Shown here: positions 19,147-29,303 of the stretch, in pieces
Position numbering within the stretch: position 1 is the first letter of the stretch
Layout of the letters: every line of letters begins with the position of its first letter
Assembly: GCA_947470855.1 (NCBI GenBank)
Contig: CANIUQ010000012.1
Location: 1-46,162 of the forward strand
DNA: 46,162 nt
Source of the DNA: Opitutia bacterium
GTDB lineage: Bacteria; Verrucomicrobiota; Verrucomicrobiia; Opitutales; UBA953
Reading direction: 5' to 3'
The notes under the pieces: generated by a model
Databases searched by the model: none
The model's input: the letters and a program-made list of their open reading frames with translations, nothing else
Told to the model about the DNA's origin: nothing
Made by a program: the position numbers and the translations under genes

Positions 19147-19160
19147 GGAACTCTCGCATT

Positions 19161-19200
19161 GAATAAAAAAGGCGAAGCTGAAGCTTCGCCTTTTTTATTC
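19161..19200. terminator. Bidirectional terminator between ilvB and trxB
   Basis: A perfect 18-bp inverted repeat (19161-19178 and 19183-19200) with core GGCGAAGC-TGAA-GCTTCGCC is flanked by A6 on the left and T6 on the right. It therefore gives a stable hairpin with a T run on either strand, serving ilvB (plus) and trxB (minus). Confidence 0.95.
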
Positions 19201-19208
19201 ATTATAAA

Positions 19209-20132
19209 TCAGTGCCCAGCTAACCAACGCTCGGCTTCAATGGCTGCACGACAACCCATACCCGCAGCAGTGATGGCCTGGCGGTAAACATGGTCCGCAC
19301 AATCGCCAGCAACAAAGACGCCAGGAATCGGAGTACTAACCGTGTTATCACCAGCGACAAAATAACCATTTTCATCAATCGGCAAAGCAGGTGTGAATGG
19401 CTTGGTGTTAGGCACGTGGCCAATCGCAATAAAGACACACTTACAAGGAATGTCTCGGGTTTGTCCTGCCTGATCTTTGACACGCAAATGATCTACCTTC
19501 CCATCGGCACCGCCGAGCACTTCAAGTGGAGTGCAATTCAAAGCGAGTTCAATCTTCTCATGAGATTTAACACGTTGCACCATGATTTCTGAGGCCCGGA
19601 ATTTATCGCGACGGTGCACCAAAATAACTTTGGAAGCAAAACGCGTTAAGAATAAGGCCTCCTCGCAGGCAGAGTCGCCACCACCCACCACAACAACGGG
19701 AACATCGCGATAAAAGGCACCATCGCAGGTGGCACAGGTTGTCACTCCATTACCACCATAATATTCTTTCTCACCAGGGATTCCTAAAAGACGAGGAGAT
19801 GCGCCAGTGGCGATAATGACTGCCTTAGCTTCATATGTCGCTTCACCGCCCTTAAGTTTCTTAATGGATCCTGAAAAATCGACCGTATCAATGCGATCCC
19901 AGGCAAATTTTGCACCAAAGCGCTCTGCCTGAGCTTTCATGTTTGAAATCAGTTCATTACCATCAACGCCATGCACAAACCCTGGGAAGTTCTCGACCTC
20001 GGAAGTGGTGGTCAATTGGCCACCTGGCTGACCTCCTTCTAAAACAAGGGGAGAAAGACCTGCACGTGCCGCATAAATGGCGGCGGTAAGGCCAGCACAG
20101 CCCGTACCGAGGATAATGACGTTTTCTGCCAT
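19209..20132 (-). CDS. trxB: Thioredoxin reductase (NADPH)
   Basis: 307 residues from the ATG at 20132; the open frame extends further but would overlap the divergent secA promoter region and lacks similarity. FAD-binding motif [17 protein letters not shown] is at the N-terminus, the redox-active pair Cys133-Ala-Thr-Cys136 sits in the NADPH domain, and [17 protein letters not shown] binds [14 protein letters not shown] near the C-terminus closes the FAD site. It is the low-molecular-weight type and reduces thioredoxin with NADPH. It is divergent from secA across a 121-bp gap. Confidence 0.95.
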   Translation of the reverse strand: MAENVIILGTGCAGLTAAIYAARAGLSPLVLEGGQPGGQLTTTSEVENFPGFVHGVDGNELISNMKAQAERFGAKFAWDRIDTVDFSGSIKKLKGGEATYEAKAVIIATGASPRLLGIPGEKEYYGGNGVTTCATCDGAFYRDVPVVVVGGGDSACEEALFLTRFASKVILVHRRDKFRASEIMVQRVKSHEKIELALNCTPLEVLGGADGKVDHLRVKDQAGQTRDIPCKCVFIAIGHVPNTKPFTPALPIDENGYFVAGDNTVSTPIPGVFVAGDCADHVYRQAITAAGMGCRAAIEAERWLAGH

Positions 20133-20253
20133 ACAGAAACCTATTCTATGGGCTAAGGGGGACGGCAAGGCGGAAAACCCTATCGTGAACAAGTGAGTCA
20201 AGGCTTGCCCCAGGGGGCTGGGTCGGGGTTTGCTACAGACTGTTACCGGACCC

Positions 20254-23253
20254 ATGTTTCTCAGCATCCTCAAGCTCTTCGCCGGCAGTCACAATCGGAA
20301 GTTCCTCCGTCAATGCGCTCCCATTGTTAAGCGCATCAATGCCCTCGAAAATGAGTATCAAAAACTTAGCGATGCCGAAATCCAGGCCAAGACCGCGGAG
20401 TTCAAATCACGCCATGCCAAGGGCGAGAGTCTCGATGCTTTATTACCTGAGGCCTTCGCCGTTGTAAAAAATGCTGCCCGCCGTCTCTGCGGCACAAAGG
20501 CCACGGTGTGCGATCATGAGCTCACCTGGCAAATGGTGCACTTCGATGTACAACTCATTGGCGGAATCGCTCTGCATCAAAACAAGATTTCTGAAATGGC
20601 TACGGGTGAAGGAAAAACCCTTGTCGCCACCCTGCCCCTTTACCTGAACGCTTTAACTGGAAAAAATTGCCAGCTGGTTACGGTAAATGATTACTTAGCC
20701 CGACGAGATTCTGAGTGGATGGGACACCTCTATCGCTGGTTAGGACTCACTGTCGGATGTATTCAAAATCAAATGGATAATGCCGAACGTCAAAAGGCTT
20801 ACGCCTGCGATATCACCTACGGCACTGCTTCCGAGTTTGGTTTCGATTATCTAAGAGATAATGGGATGGCACTCAGCGCGCCTGAACAAGTTCAACGAGG
20901 TCATTACTTCTGTATTGTCGATGAAATCGACTCCATCCTCATCGATGAAGCACGAACTCCACTCATTATTTCGGGTCCAGTTACCGAAGAAAGAGAGCCT
21001 CCCTTCCCGCGCTTGGTCTCACAGGTTAAAGGCCTCTTCGAAAAACAAACTCAATTAGTCACTCGCCTCATCAACGAGGCCGAATCGGAACTCAAAGCCC
21101 TACCAGAAGGACGCGAACCCAGTGACGCCACCCTCGATAAACTTTGGCTTACTTCACATGGTATGCCTCGCAATAAAGCGTTTGCACGTCTGATGGAAAA
21201 CGGACGTTGGCGTAAGGCTTTAGAGAGATTCGAAGGTATTCTTGCCAGTGACATCGAGAAAGACCGCCGCTTCCACTTGAAAGAACGACTCTATTTTGCA
21301 ATCAACGAACGCAACCATGAGTCCGACCTCTCTCAATTAGGTCGCGACACTCTTCGTCCCAACGAACCCGACGCTTTCGTTCTTCCTGATTTACCCACTC
21401 GCTATATCGAACTCGATAAAGATGAATCGCTTTCGCCTGAACGTCGCAATGAGTTGCGCGCTGAAGCGGAAGCGAGTTATGTTAAAGTTTCTGAGGACAT
21501 TCATGCGATTGGCCAGCTCTTGAAGGCATTTGCGCTGTACGAAAAAGACCGTCACTACGTCGTGCAAGACGGCAAGGTGATGATCGTCGATGAGAATACG
21601 GGACGCATTATGGCAGGACGTCGCTGGAGCGACGGACTACACCAAGCCGTTGAAGCCAAAGAAGGTGTTGCCCTTGAAAAAGAAAATAAGACCTACGCAA
21701 CAATCACGATTCAAAACTACTTCCGTATGTATGCCAAATTAGCTGGCATGACTGGCACAGCGGAAACTGAAGCCACCGAGTTCCATGAAATTTACGGTCT
21801 AACCGTGGTAACGATTCCGCCGAATCGCACCTGCATTCGTATCGATAAAAACGATATCTTTTTCAAGACGAGACGCGAAAAGTACAACTACGCTATCAAA
21901 GAGGTATCAGAGGCCTATCGTCGGGGTCAGCCTGTGCTTGTCGGCACGGCTTCGGTGGAGGCCTCCGAAACCTTTAGTCGTATGTTAAACATCGCTAAAG
22001 TACCTCACAAAGTTCTGAACGCTAAACACCACGAGCAAGAGGCTGATATTGTTGCCTTAGCTGGACAAAAAGGTGCGGTGACGATTGCGACAAACATGGC
22101 TGGTCGTGGTACAGACATTCGACTAGGCGAAGGGGTTCGCGATTTAGGCGGTCTCTACGTTCTCGGCACCGAACGTCACGAATCTCGTCGAGTCGATCGT
22201 CAGTTGCGCGGTCGTTGTTCTCGACAAGGCGACCCTGGCTGCTCTCGCTTCCTCGTTTCCCTGGAAGACGATTTAATGCGTCTCTTTTCCAATGCGGGCA
22301 TTATCTCTTCCCTCTTGGAAAAATCTTTTAAAGAAGGTGAACCCTTAGAACACCCTTTACTCAATCGCTCGATTGGTACGGCGCAAAAACGCGTTGAAGG
22401 TCAGAATTATTCTCAACGAAAACGTCTTTTACAGTACGACGACGTTCTCAATCATCAGCGCCAAATCGTTTACGGTTTGCGTAATCGCATCCTCACTGAG
22501 GAAAACTCTCGAACCATTCTTCTTGAGGTGATTGCTGATGAAATTGAGGACCGCTTAGACACCGCCTATCGTGATTTCGAGTCGAACGCAGAACGGACTG
22601 GTGCAGAGGCTTTTGTCTCTTGGTTTGTTGGTACTTTCCCTATTCGCCTGACCATCGATGACTTATTACCTCTCAATCGCGATTTAGCAGTCGCTTTGGT
22701 GATGAAAAAAATCACCGAGTTACAAACCAGTCGCGAGCAACACGAATCTAAAGAGATACTGCAACACCTCGAACGGCATATTCTACTACGTGCGATTGAT
22801 CGTCATTGGCAAAATCACCTCACTGAAATGGAGGAATTACGCCGAGCCGTAGGCCTGCGAGGTTATGCCCAGAAAGATCCGCTCAATGAATACAAGACTG
22901 AAGCCTATAAAGCCTTTGAGCAGTTAATGCGTCAACTGCGCACCGAGGTTTGCTCGGGTCTATTCCGAACCGCTTCCAGTATGGAAGCCTTGGAGTCACT
23001 CTTGCGTGCTGCTCAAGAAAAAGCCGTAGCGACAGGTCCAGCTGAACCTGGCACACCCGAAGACACGGCAGGAATCTCTGCGCCAGCCAATCGCCCAAAA
23101 TTAGAACCCTACCGTCGAAGTGTACCTAAAATTGGTCGTAATGCGGTGGTTCGCATCCGCAAGGGAGATCAGGTCCAGGATTTGAAATGGAAAAAAGCAG
23201 AAGCCTTGGTGCGCGATGAAGGCTGGGAAGTTGTGGAAACCCTTTCCGAATGA
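20254..23253 (+). CDS. secA: Preprotein translocase ATPase SecA (long form, altered C-terminus)
   Basis: 999 residues from the ATG at 20254 (TTG at 20230 rejected). Walker A region [14 protein letters not shown], Walker [18 protein letters not shown], motif [29 protein letters not shown] and [13 protein letters not shown] are all present. Between ISGP and YVVQDGK there are about 85 more residues than in E. coli SecA, as in the long SecA of Bacteroidetes and related groups. The usual zinc-binding tail is missing: after PKIGRN, where CPCGSG normally follows, the protein reads [20 protein letters not shown] and ends. It drives Sec export at the inner membrane and overlaps lnt by 4 nt. Confidence 0.95.
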   Translation: MFLSILKLFAGSHNRKFLRQCAPIVKRINALENEYQKLSDAEIQAKTAEFKSRHAKGESLDALLPEAFAVVKNAARRLCGTKATVCDHELTWQMVHFDVQLIGGIALHQNKISEMATGEGKTLVATLPLYLNALTGKNCQLVTVNDYLARRDSEWMGHLYRWLGLTVGCIQNQMDNAERQKAYACDITYGTASEFGFDYLRDNGMALSAPEQVQRGHYFCIVDEIDSILIDEARTPLIISGPVTEEREPPFPRLVSQVKGLFEKQTQLVTRLINEAESELKALPEGREPSDATLDKLWLTSHGMPRNKAFARLMENGRWRKALERFEGILASDIEKDRRFHLKERLYFAINERNHESDLSQLGRDTLRPNEPDAFVLPDLPTRYIELDKDESLSPERRNELRAEAEASYVKVSEDIHAIGQLLKAFALYEKDRHYVVQDGKVMIVDENTGRIMAGRRWSDGLHQAVEAKEGVALEKENKTYATITIQNYFRMYAKLAGMTGTAETEATEFHEIYGLTVVTIPPNRTCIRIDKNDIFFKTRREKYNYAIKEVSEAYRRGQPVLVGTASVEASETFSRMLNIAKVPHKVLNAKHHEQEADIVALAGQKGAVTIATNMAGRGTDIRLGEGVRDLGGLYVLGTERHESRRVDRQLRGRCSRQGDPGCSRFLVSLEDDLMRLFSNAGIISSLLEKSFKEGEPLEHPLLNRSIGTAQKRVEGQNYSQRKRLLQYDDVLNHQRQIVYGLRNRILTEENSRTILLEVIADEIEDRLDTAYRDFESNAERTGAEAFVSWFVGTFPIRLTIDDLLPLNRDLAVALVMKKITELQTSREQHESKEILQHLERHILLRAIDRHWQNHLTEMEELRRAVGLRGYAQKDPLNEYKTEAYKAFEQLMRQLRTEVCSGLFRTASSMEALESLLRAAQEKAVATGPAEPGTPEDTAGISAPANRPKLEPYRRSVPKIGRNAVVRIRKGDQVQDLKWKKAEALVRDEGWEVVETLSE

Positions 23254-24890
23254 ACGAATCTCCTCTTTCGTTTTTTAAATCCCACTCCTTCTTAACGTGG
23301 GCTGGCCTCAGCTTATCCGCGGTTCTTTTATTTTTCTCTTTCGGGCCGATTGGTCATCCCTTTTTAGCATTTTTCGCTCTCCTTCCTGCTATCCTGCTCA
23401 GCCACTTACAACCGGAATGGAAAACGTGGCTACGTGCTTCATTGACCGTCAGTTGGTTGCTTTGGATTGCACTGCTTATCTGGCTAAGACACGTCTACCC
23501 ACCCCTTGGCTATGTGGGATTAATCTTCTTAACGGCTTACTGTGCACTTTATTTATTTGGATGGTTAGTGGCTCTTCGTTGGATTTACCCATCCATCAAT
23601 CAATCGCCTCTCTGGGCTCGTTGTCTGGTCATTCTTGGTTTAGCAGGTGCCTGGGGTGTAGGGGAATGGATTCGCGGTAACATTCTTACTGGCTTCGGAT
23701 GGCTACCCTTGGCTGCAACACAGGAAACCAACCCTGTCATCTTAAGTTTATGTGCTTGGGTCGGTCCCTATGGTTTATCGGCTTTGATTGTTTTGGTTAA
23801 CTTGGGCTTCGCTCGTTGGATCAACCGACTGATTCATTTTCGCAAAGAGTTGCATGAGGTTGGCCCTGCAACACCCATGACATGGTTTTCGCGAATCACT
23901 CCCGAACTTTATCTCGGTCTCGCTCCCTTGGGGATAAGTTTCATACTCTATGCCAATAGTTTTAGCGAGTCACTCCTCACCCTTCCGCCGAGGACCAGTT
24001 TTTCCAGTGGTATCGTACAAACGGATTTTGATCCAAATGCCAAATGGGACGCACATCGCCTAAACAATCATCTTCATCAAATTACTTTGCATACGATTGA
24101 GGCCTCGAAGCCCGATAAAAATGGTCAAAGGCCTGATTTCGTTCTCTGGCCCGAAGCTGCTCTTCCGATTTCCCTAGAAAATAAAATCTATCTGCAAATT
24201 CTTACCCAACTCGCCAAGACCACACAAACCACCCTCATTATTGGTGTAATCAATAAACGCGGAACAGGCTACGCTAACGGAGTTGCAGTAATCACCCCCG
24301 AGGGTTTGCAGTCGCCCATTTATGCGAAGAGACACTTAGTTCCTTTTGGCGAGTATGTCCCCTTCGCAAACTACCTCCCCCTAAGAAAAGTCGTCCCCAT
24401 CCAAGAGGATTGCGTGGCTGGTCAGGATATCGCCCACCTCAATTTGACCACCCAGCGTGGAGAAAAAATTAGAGCTGGCGCTCTGGTATGCTATGAAGAC
24501 GTCTTCCCTTCTTTAGGACGTGAGCATGCTTTAGCTGGAGCACAACTCATGGTTGTCGTAACCAACGATGCTTGGTACGGACGTGAAGCTGGTGCCTATC
24601 AACACAATGCTCACTCCGTATTACTGGCGGCGGCCACAGGAATTCCTATTTTACGCTGTGGCAATGCAGGTTGGAGCGGATTTATCGATTCTCGTGGACG
24701 CATGACTGCCCTGACTCAAGGGGAAGACCCCACCATCTATTTTTCAGGCTCAGGAAGAATTGGACCCGTGGCAGTTAAAGGAGAAAAAACTCCGCCAACT
24801 TTTTGGGTTAAACAGGGAGATTTTGCCATCGCCTTAGGCGGACTCTTTTTTGCCCTCACGGCTTTTTGGCGTCGTCAACAAAAGTCCTAA
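23250..24890 (+). CDS. lnt: Apolipoprotein N-acyltransferase
   Basis: 546 residues. Five or six transmembrane helices fill roughly residues 13-190, another lies near 220-235, and the periplasmic nitrilase-like domain follows. The catalytic triad is complete: Glu302 in LWPEAALP, Lys360 in YAKRHLVPFGEYVP and Cys414 in LVCYEDVFP. A final helix lies near 525-540. The enzyme adds the third acyl chain to outer-membrane lipoproteins, feeding the Lol system encoded at 32284-34162. Its ATG overlaps the secA stop (ATGA), indicating translational coupling. Confidence 0.94.
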   Translation: MNESPLSFFKSHSFLTWAGLSLSAVLLFFSFGPIGHPFLAFFALLPAILLSHLQPEWKTWLRASLTVSWLLWIALLIWLRHVYPPLGYVGLIFLTAYCALYLFGWLVALRWIYPSINQSPLWARCLVILGLAGAWGVGEWIRGNILTGFGWLPLAATQETNPVILSLCAWVGPYGLSALIVLVNLGFARWINRLIHFRKELHEVGPATPMTWFSRITPELYLGLAPLGISFILYANSFSESLLTLPPRTSFSSGIVQTDFDPNAKWDAHRLNNHLHQITLHTIEASKPDKNGQRPDFVLWPEAALPISLENKIYLQILTQLAKTTQTTLIIGVINKRGTGYANGVAVITPEGLQSPIYAKRHLVPFGEYVPFANYLPLRKVVPIQEDCVAGQDIAHLNLTTQRGEKIRAGALVCYEDVFPSLGREHALAGAQLMVVVTNDAWYGREAGAYQHNAHSVLLAAATGIPILRCGNAGWSGFIDSRGRMTALTQGEDPTIYFSGSGRIGPVAVKGEKTPPTFWVKQGDFAIALGGLFFALTAFWRRQQKS

Positions 24891-24891
24891 A

Positions 24892-24909
24892 GCTGAATTA
24901 AAATTCAGC
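24892..24909. terminator. Small symmetrical hairpin after lnt
   Basis: GCTGAATT-AA-AATTCAGC is a perfect 8-bp inverted repeat directly after the lnt stop, between converging genes. A T run is short (CTTTGG on the plus strand), so its strength as a terminator is doubtful. Confidence 0.3.
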
Positions 24910-24938
24910 CTTTGGGCTATCAGAGTGGGTGAAAGAGA

Positions 24939-25679
24939 TTAACGGCGACGACCCGAATTTCCGCCTTCTTCCCCCTCTTCACTTTCCTCAGGACGTTCTT
25001 CGTCTTCATCCCACTTTAACTTACCTTCAAATTCTTTGTCTAATTTTTCGTCGTCTTCGACTTCAGGTAAATCGCCAATTTCTTCTTCTGCTGATACCGC
25101 ACGAGAGGGCTTATCTTCATCATCATCTTCTCCTGGAACTTCGTGACCAGCGGGGACGAATTCTAAAATATCAGTAATTTCCTCGAAGGGATGAATATCG
25201 CGGCCTTCAATCATCGCCTGATTGCGCAACTCACTGAGTTGTTCATCAACATCCTCAACCGTCAACTTCTGCTCCAACTTAATCGTATCGTTAATCAACT
25301 TTACCCGCAGACGCATGATATGCTCTAAAAAGTCGGCGTACGATCCTTTATCACCGTCTTTGATATTAGGGAGAGCGAAAAGTTGTTCTTCGGAATCAAG
25401 AATATGTTCGGCAACGCGAGCTAAGCGCACCACTTCATCTTTATCAATGGAGTGGACCTGAAATGGCACAAAGGCGGCTTCGAGGATTTCATTGGATAAT
25501 CCATACTCACGCAATGGGTCCATCATGTCCAAGACCCAAGGAAATTGATAAGGGTCTAGGATACCCAAACCATCGGGGTCGTAATGCTTAGGATCAGAGT
25601 TTTCCTTTACCCACCAGTTGCCCGTTTCTTTTTTATAACGAATGGTACACCAGAGCAGTTTAGATGTCGTCACAGCCAT
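24939..25679 (-). CDS. Hypothetical protein with strongly acidic C-terminal tail
   Basis: 246 residues from the ATG at 25679; the longer reading frame starts with TTG. The first ~180 residues are mostly helical with a conserved-looking block YDPDGLGILDPYQFPWVLDM near residue 34 and a possible coiled-coil stretch (KLINDTIKLEQKLTVEDVDE). From about residue 185 the protein is dominated by Glu and Asp (GEDDDEDKPS, EVEDDEKLDK, EERPEESEEGEEGG) and ends GRRR. No signal peptide or membrane segment is visible. I recognise no family and propose no function. TTGACT on the minus strand about 35 bases upstream may belong to its promoter. Confidence 0.7.
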   Translation of the reverse strand: MAVTTSKLLWCTIRYKKETGNWWVKENSDPKHYDPDGLGILDPYQFPWVLDMMDPLREYGLSNEILEAAFVPFQVHSIDKDEVVRLARVAEHILDSEEQLFALPNIKDGDKGSYADFLEHIMRLRVKLINDTIKLEQKLTVEDVDEQLSELRNQAMIEGRDIHPFEEITDILEFVPAGHEVPGEDDDEDKPSRAVSAEEEIGDLPEVEDDEKLDKEFEGKLKWDEDEERPEESEEGEEGGNSGRRR

Positions 25680-25800
25680 GATGGCTGGTTTGACCAAGTT
25701 TAGGAGAGAGTCAAGAGGCGGTCGTAACCTGCCCCTTTTTTCAGCAGGGGAAGACTCCTTCTCCGCTTTCCTTCTAAAAAATCCCCCTTAATAAGAACCT

Positions 25801-26853
25801 ATGTCCTTTCTCTACGAAAAAGTCTTAGCCAAGGCCCTTTACGCGATGGACCCAGAAACCGCTCACCAAGTGGGTCTGCGTGGCATGGGAGTTCTAGGCT
25901 CAATTACCCCGCTGCGAGTATTACTCGAGCGTCGACTTTTACCAAAAGATGCAAAACCCATCGAACTCTTTGGACTCAAGTTTCCCAATCACATCGGGCT
26001 AGCAGCAGGATTCGATAAAGATGGAATCGGTTGGCGCGGAGCGGGGGCTTTAGGCTTTGGCCACGTGGAAATCGGGACAGTGACGCGTCACCCCCAAGCT
26101 GGCAATGAGAAGCCTCGCGTCTTTCGTTACCCCCACCTTAAAGCGGTCGTTAACTCTTATGGGTTTCCCAATGCTGGCGCTGATGCCTTGCGTGCTCGCT
26201 TACTGAGTCAACCAGGTCGCGGTAAAAGACCCTACCCTCTCGGAATCAATATTGGAAAATCTAAAATCACTCCCTTGGAATTAGCACACGAAGATTACCT
26301 CTATTCATTCAAGCTTCTGGCACCTTTCGCTGACTACCTTGTTGTCAATATCAGCAGTCCAAACACGCCAGGACTACGTGCACTGCAAGATCGTGCTCCA
26401 CTCATTCAACTTCTAACAACCTTGAAAAAGGAAAATCTCCAAACGGCGGGTGGACCAGTGCCACTTTTACTCAAAGTAGCACCTGATTTAAATCCGAAAC
26501 AACTCGAAGATATTGTTCAAGTCGTTGATGAAGTTGGGTTCTCTGGCATCATTGCCACTAACACCACTATTAGTCGTCCACCTGGCACTGAAATCTGTGA
26601 AACCAAAGGAGGATTGAGTGGCAAACCATTACTCGAAAAGTCTCTGCAGGTCGTACGCTTTCTTCATAAAGCTTCAGGAGGTCGCATCCCCATTATTGGC
26701 TGCGGAGGAATCACTCAGGCTAAAGATGCAGGCCGATTCATGGATGAGGGAGCCTCTCTCGTGCAAGTCTACTCCGGCTTGGTTTTCCGTGGCCCCAGTC
26801 TCGCTCGCGAAATCAGTGAAGCCCTTGCATGGCATCAACGCACATGGGCCTAA
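25801..26853 (+). CDS. pyrD: Dihydroorotate dehydrogenase (quinone), class 2
   Basis: 350 residues. The N-terminal helical membrane-associating extension (about 1-40) and the motif GLAAGFDKDG mark the class 2 enzyme. The catalytic serine lies in VNISSPNTPGLRALQ. FMN phosphate contacts are in IIGCGGI and the preceding GGLSGKPL. It oxidises dihydroorotate to orotate at the inner membrane with quinone as acceptor, in pyrimidine synthesis. Its end overlaps the start of the next gene by about 10 nt. Confidence 0.95.
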   Translation: MSFLYEKVLAKALYAMDPETAHQVGLRGMGVLGSITPLRVLLERRLLPKDAKPIELFGLKFPNHIGLAAGFDKDGIGWRGAGALGFGHVEIGTVTRHPQAGNEKPRVFRYPHLKAVVNSYGFPNAGADALRARLLSQPGRGKRPYPLGINIGKSKITPLELAHEDYLYSFKLLAPFADYLVVNISSPNTPGLRALQDRAPLIQLLTTLKKENLQTAGGPVPLLLKVAPDLNPKQLEDIVQVVDEVGFSGIIATNTTISRPPGTEICETKGGLSGKPLLEKSLQVVRFLHKASGGRIPIIGCGGITQAKDAGRFMDEGASLVQVYSGLVFRGPSLAREISEALAWHQRTWA

Positions 26854-27353
26854 AAACTCTACTTTATTGCTTAATCATGAGCGGTACTGTTTTAGCTGCG
26901 AATCGCCCCGTGGCCAAAAAAGGCGACACCATGGTTGCAGATACATGGCGAGCAAACCCGAAACAATTTGAAGCCAAAGCCATTAAGACAGCCGTCATCA
27001 GTTTGGATCCTCCTGGGTTTGTCAGTAGTGATGCACCGGTCGCTGCGGTTCGTATCCTAACTGGAAATCAAAAAGATGAAGTAGGCGGGAAAATTATTGT
27101 CTTAATGCCCCTTGAAGAATTTCAGGAATTCGTGGGCAACTTCTCACAAAGAGAAATAGGTTCTCGCCGGGATGGTTCACTTCTCGGTGCGTCATTTCCC
27201 GTTATGAATGGAATCTATGTCACCATTCAGGGTGAAGGAGCTGCTCTTTATCAATTAAAACCCGAGTTAGTCCAAAAATTAAATAAGCCGAGTAAAATTC
27301 TCGCCGACCAAATCGAACTAGAAAAGCAGTCCGAAAGTACCGAAAAAAAGTGA
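26844..27353 (+). CDS. Small secreted protein of unknown function (paralogue of 8589-9080)
   Basis: 169 residues from the ATG at 26844, chosen because it places a compact signal peptide (MGLKTLLYCLIMSGTVLA) at the N-terminus; ATG 26829 is an alternative. It overlaps pyrD, so the two should be co-transcribed. The mature part shares an order of motifs with the 8589 protein: NPKQFEAKAIKTAV..., then a PG/S-rich turn, then GGKIIVLMPLEEFQEFVGNF. The last ~25 residues are charged (KQSESTEKK). The shared pattern suggests a small extracytoplasmic beta-fold, possibly OB-like; no named family is recognised. Confidence 0.72.
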   Translation: MGLKTLLYCLIMSGTVLAANRPVAKKGDTMVADTWRANPKQFEAKAIKTAVISLDPPGFVSSDAPVAAVRILTGNQKDEVGGKIIVLMPLEEFQEFVGNFSQREIGSRRDGSLLGASFPVMNGIYVTIQGEGAALYQLKPELVQKLNKPSKILADQIELEKQSESTEKK

Positions 27354-27361
27354 AGTAGTTA

Positions 27362-27922
27362 TTAAGGAGCCCTAGGGGACTTCTTTAACTGTACTGGAAT
27401 ATGTACTTCTGATTGCTTCAGGAAAAAGGGAACAAAGGGACTGTTCCAATAAACCCCGTAAGCCTCGCCCGTAACTTCATAGTCGGTCTGAACAGCCAAC
27501 CATGTTTGAAGTTTAATCAAAGCTTCAGTGTAATTTTCCTCACTGTAAGAACCGCGAATACCAATCGCCGCAACGAGTCGAACGGGTAAATCTTGAAATT
27601 TAACTTCAGCCGAAGGCTGGACGTCCGCTCGCTGCTGAGATTGCGAGTCCATGTAAAAAACCATCACCCCAGGATCCATACGAGCTTCTACTGGTGCTGT
27701 CATGGGGATTTGATTTGAACTGATGTAACGAAAAAGTTTTCCAAACAACTGATTGTTACTTGAAAAGTATCGATTCGAGGATTCGGCTAAAAGTAAACGA
27801 GCAGCTGGAAGTTGCTTGATTTCGATAACTCCTGGTGCCGTTCGCGGATAGGCATCCTCCACGGCGTTCGCAAATGTTGGGAAAAAGGCGGACATAAATA
27901 CCAAAAAAAAGGCTAATTTCAT
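27362..27922 (-). CDS. SOUL-family heme-binding-like protein
   Basis: 186 residues from the ATG at 27922, which starts a clear signal peptide (MKLAFFLVFMSAFFPTFANA). The rest follows the SOUL/HBP pattern: VIEIKQLPAARLLLAES, GKLFRYISSNQIPMTAPVEA, VMVFYMDSQ, VRLVAAIGIRGSYSEEN and a C-terminal YWNSPFVPFF. Eukaryotic relatives bind heme or tetrapyrroles; in bacteria the role is poorly defined. It is predicted to be periplasmic. The gene converges with the pyrD unit and diverges from the DUF502 gene. Confidence 0.85.
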   Translation of the reverse strand: MKLAFFLVFMSAFFPTFANAVEDAYPRTAPGVIEIKQLPAARLLLAESSNRYFSSNNQLFGKLFRYISSNQIPMTAPVEARMDPGVMVFYMDSQSQQRADVQPSAEVKFQDLPVRLVAAIGIRGSYSEENYTEALIKLQTWLAVQTDYEVTGEAYGVYWNSPFVPFFLKQSEVHIPVQLKKSPRAP

Positions 27923-28013
27923 TCGTTTCAGTCTATGCGGGATAAAATGAATAGCAAACTTTAGCCTGCGATAGACCTCTTGCCTCCTCACCAAAAAGGC
28001 CTTTTGTAATGGA

Positions 28014-28694
28014 ATGTCCGACCTTCCAGAAAAAACGACGTTTCTTTCCCGTGTTGGTCACAATTTTTTGACCGGTTTGTTTTTGGTTATGCCTCTTGGT
28101 CTGACCTTTTACGTGGTCACCATTTTAGTCGGACTGATTGGTGCACCAGTGCAAGGCATCCTGCAAGCAGTCCTCCCACTCGTTTTCAATAATCCCGACA
28201 AAGTCATTAATTTCGAAAGTGGCCCCCTCCATACTGCTCTCGTGATTATCTCCGCCCTCATTATGGCGATGATCTTAGTTACGCTCGGGTGGCTTTCGAA
28301 GAGAATTTTTGGCAAAATTATCCATCGTTGGTTTGCCGAAAAAGTGGAGCGCATGCCTGGACTGGGTGCCATCTACAACACGATTCGCCAAATGGTCGAT
28401 GCCTTGAGTGGAAGAAATAAAGACACCTTTCGCCGAGTCGTTTTGGTGCAATTCCCCCACCCTCATTGCTGGAGTATTGCTTTCGTGACTCACGAACAAC
28501 CCGAAATTTTTTCCGAACTACTGCAAGAAAGAATGGTTAATGTTTTCGTGCCCAACGCCCCCGCTCCCACCGCAGGATTTATTTTACAAGTTCCAGAAAA
28601 AGAGATTCGGGAAACTTCATTAACCGTACCCGACGCTATCACTTTACTGATGAGTTTTGGGTCGGTTTTACCTACCCCCAAAGTAAAAAAGTAA
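28014..28694 (+). CDS. DUF502-family membrane protein
   Basis: 226 residues. A short cytoplasmic N-terminus, two transmembrane helices (about 18-45 and 75-100) and a soluble C-terminal domain with the DUF502 signature VERMPGLGAIYNTIRQ...DAL and VLVQFPHPHCWSIAFVT. The molecular function of DUF502 is not established; relatives occur widely in bacteria and plants. It is the first gene of a three-gene run (6 bp to the RecO-like gene, then a 1-nt overlap with the helicase gene), so a connection with DNA repair or simply shared transcription is possible. Confidence 0.88.
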   Translation: MSDLPEKTTFLSRVGHNFLTGLFLVMPLGLTFYVVTILVGLIGAPVQGILQAVLPLVFNNPDKVINFESGPLHTALVIISALIMAMILVTLGWLSKRIFGKIIHRWFAEKVERMPGLGAIYNTIRQMVDALSGRNKDTFRRVVLVQFPHPHCWSIAFVTHEQPEIFSELLQERMVNVFVPNAPAPTAGFILQVPEKEIRETSLTVPDAITLLMSFGSVLPTPKVKK

Positions 28695-28700
28695 AGACGC

Positions 28701-29303
28701 ATGTCGTCCACTGCCCTGCGTGCTATTGTTCTCGGTCGTGACCCATCAGGTGAATCGCATTGGCTACTAACTCTTTTGGAAGAAAATACTGGATTGGAAC
28801 GGTGTTTGATTCGACAAACTCGCAACCCCAAAACCACATCACCCGATTTATTCGACGAATGTGAAGTGGTTTTAGAAAAATCAAAAGAAGGCGGAAATCG
28901 TTTTGCTCGAGATTATCGTCTGATTGCCCGACAGGCTGGCATTGCCAAAAACCATCGCACCTTGGAGCGAGCTTGTCGCTGGGCGGCCATCATACGAAAA
29001 AATCCACCACCACCGGAATCAGCACCAGTCTGCTATCGTATCGCCTTAGAAACTTTCCGTGCCATGGCCGAACGTCCTCGTGCTGATTGTGCTTACTTTA
29101 AAGGACTTTGGCTAATGATTAAAGATGGAGGGTGGCCCGTTCATGAACACTGGTTTAACCGACTCGGCCCCCGTCAAAGCGATGTCGCTGCCATTCTCTC
29201 GCAACCTCTCGATGCCCAAACAACGGATGAAGAAACGGTCAGCCTTTTAACCGCCGACTTAGAACGCTGGACGGCAGGAGAAATTCATTTTGTTCTTCCT
29301 TAA
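28701..29303 (+). CDS. RecO-like protein (divergent)
   Basis: 200 residues. The opening (TALRAIVLGRDPSGESHWLL) matches the start of the RecO OB-fold domain, where the usual pattern is AIVL followed by a GE motif and a run of leucines. A LFDECEVVLEK strand and a helical bundle (about 80-175) follow in RecO order. The zinc-finger cysteines of many RecO proteins are absent and the protein is shorter than E. coli RecO (242). RecO loads RecA on SSB-coated gaps. Assignment rests on motif order and on its place before a helicase gene, so it is moderately certain. Confidence 0.6.
   Translation: MSSTALRAIVLGRDPSGESHWLLTLLEENTGLERCLIRQTRNPKTTSPDLFDECEVVLEKSKEGGNRFARDYRLIARQAGIAKNHRTLERACRWAAIIRKNPPPPESAPVCYRIALETFRAMAERPRADCAYFKGLWLMIKDGGWPVHEHWFNRLGPRQSDVAAILSQPLDAQTTDEETVSLLTADLERWTAGEIHFVLP

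Noticed and set aside
20133-20273. Extended N-terminus of TrxB (47 extra residues)
   Set aside because: The extra part has no FAD-fold similarity and would overlap the start of secA; the ATG at 20132 gives the normal N-terminus.
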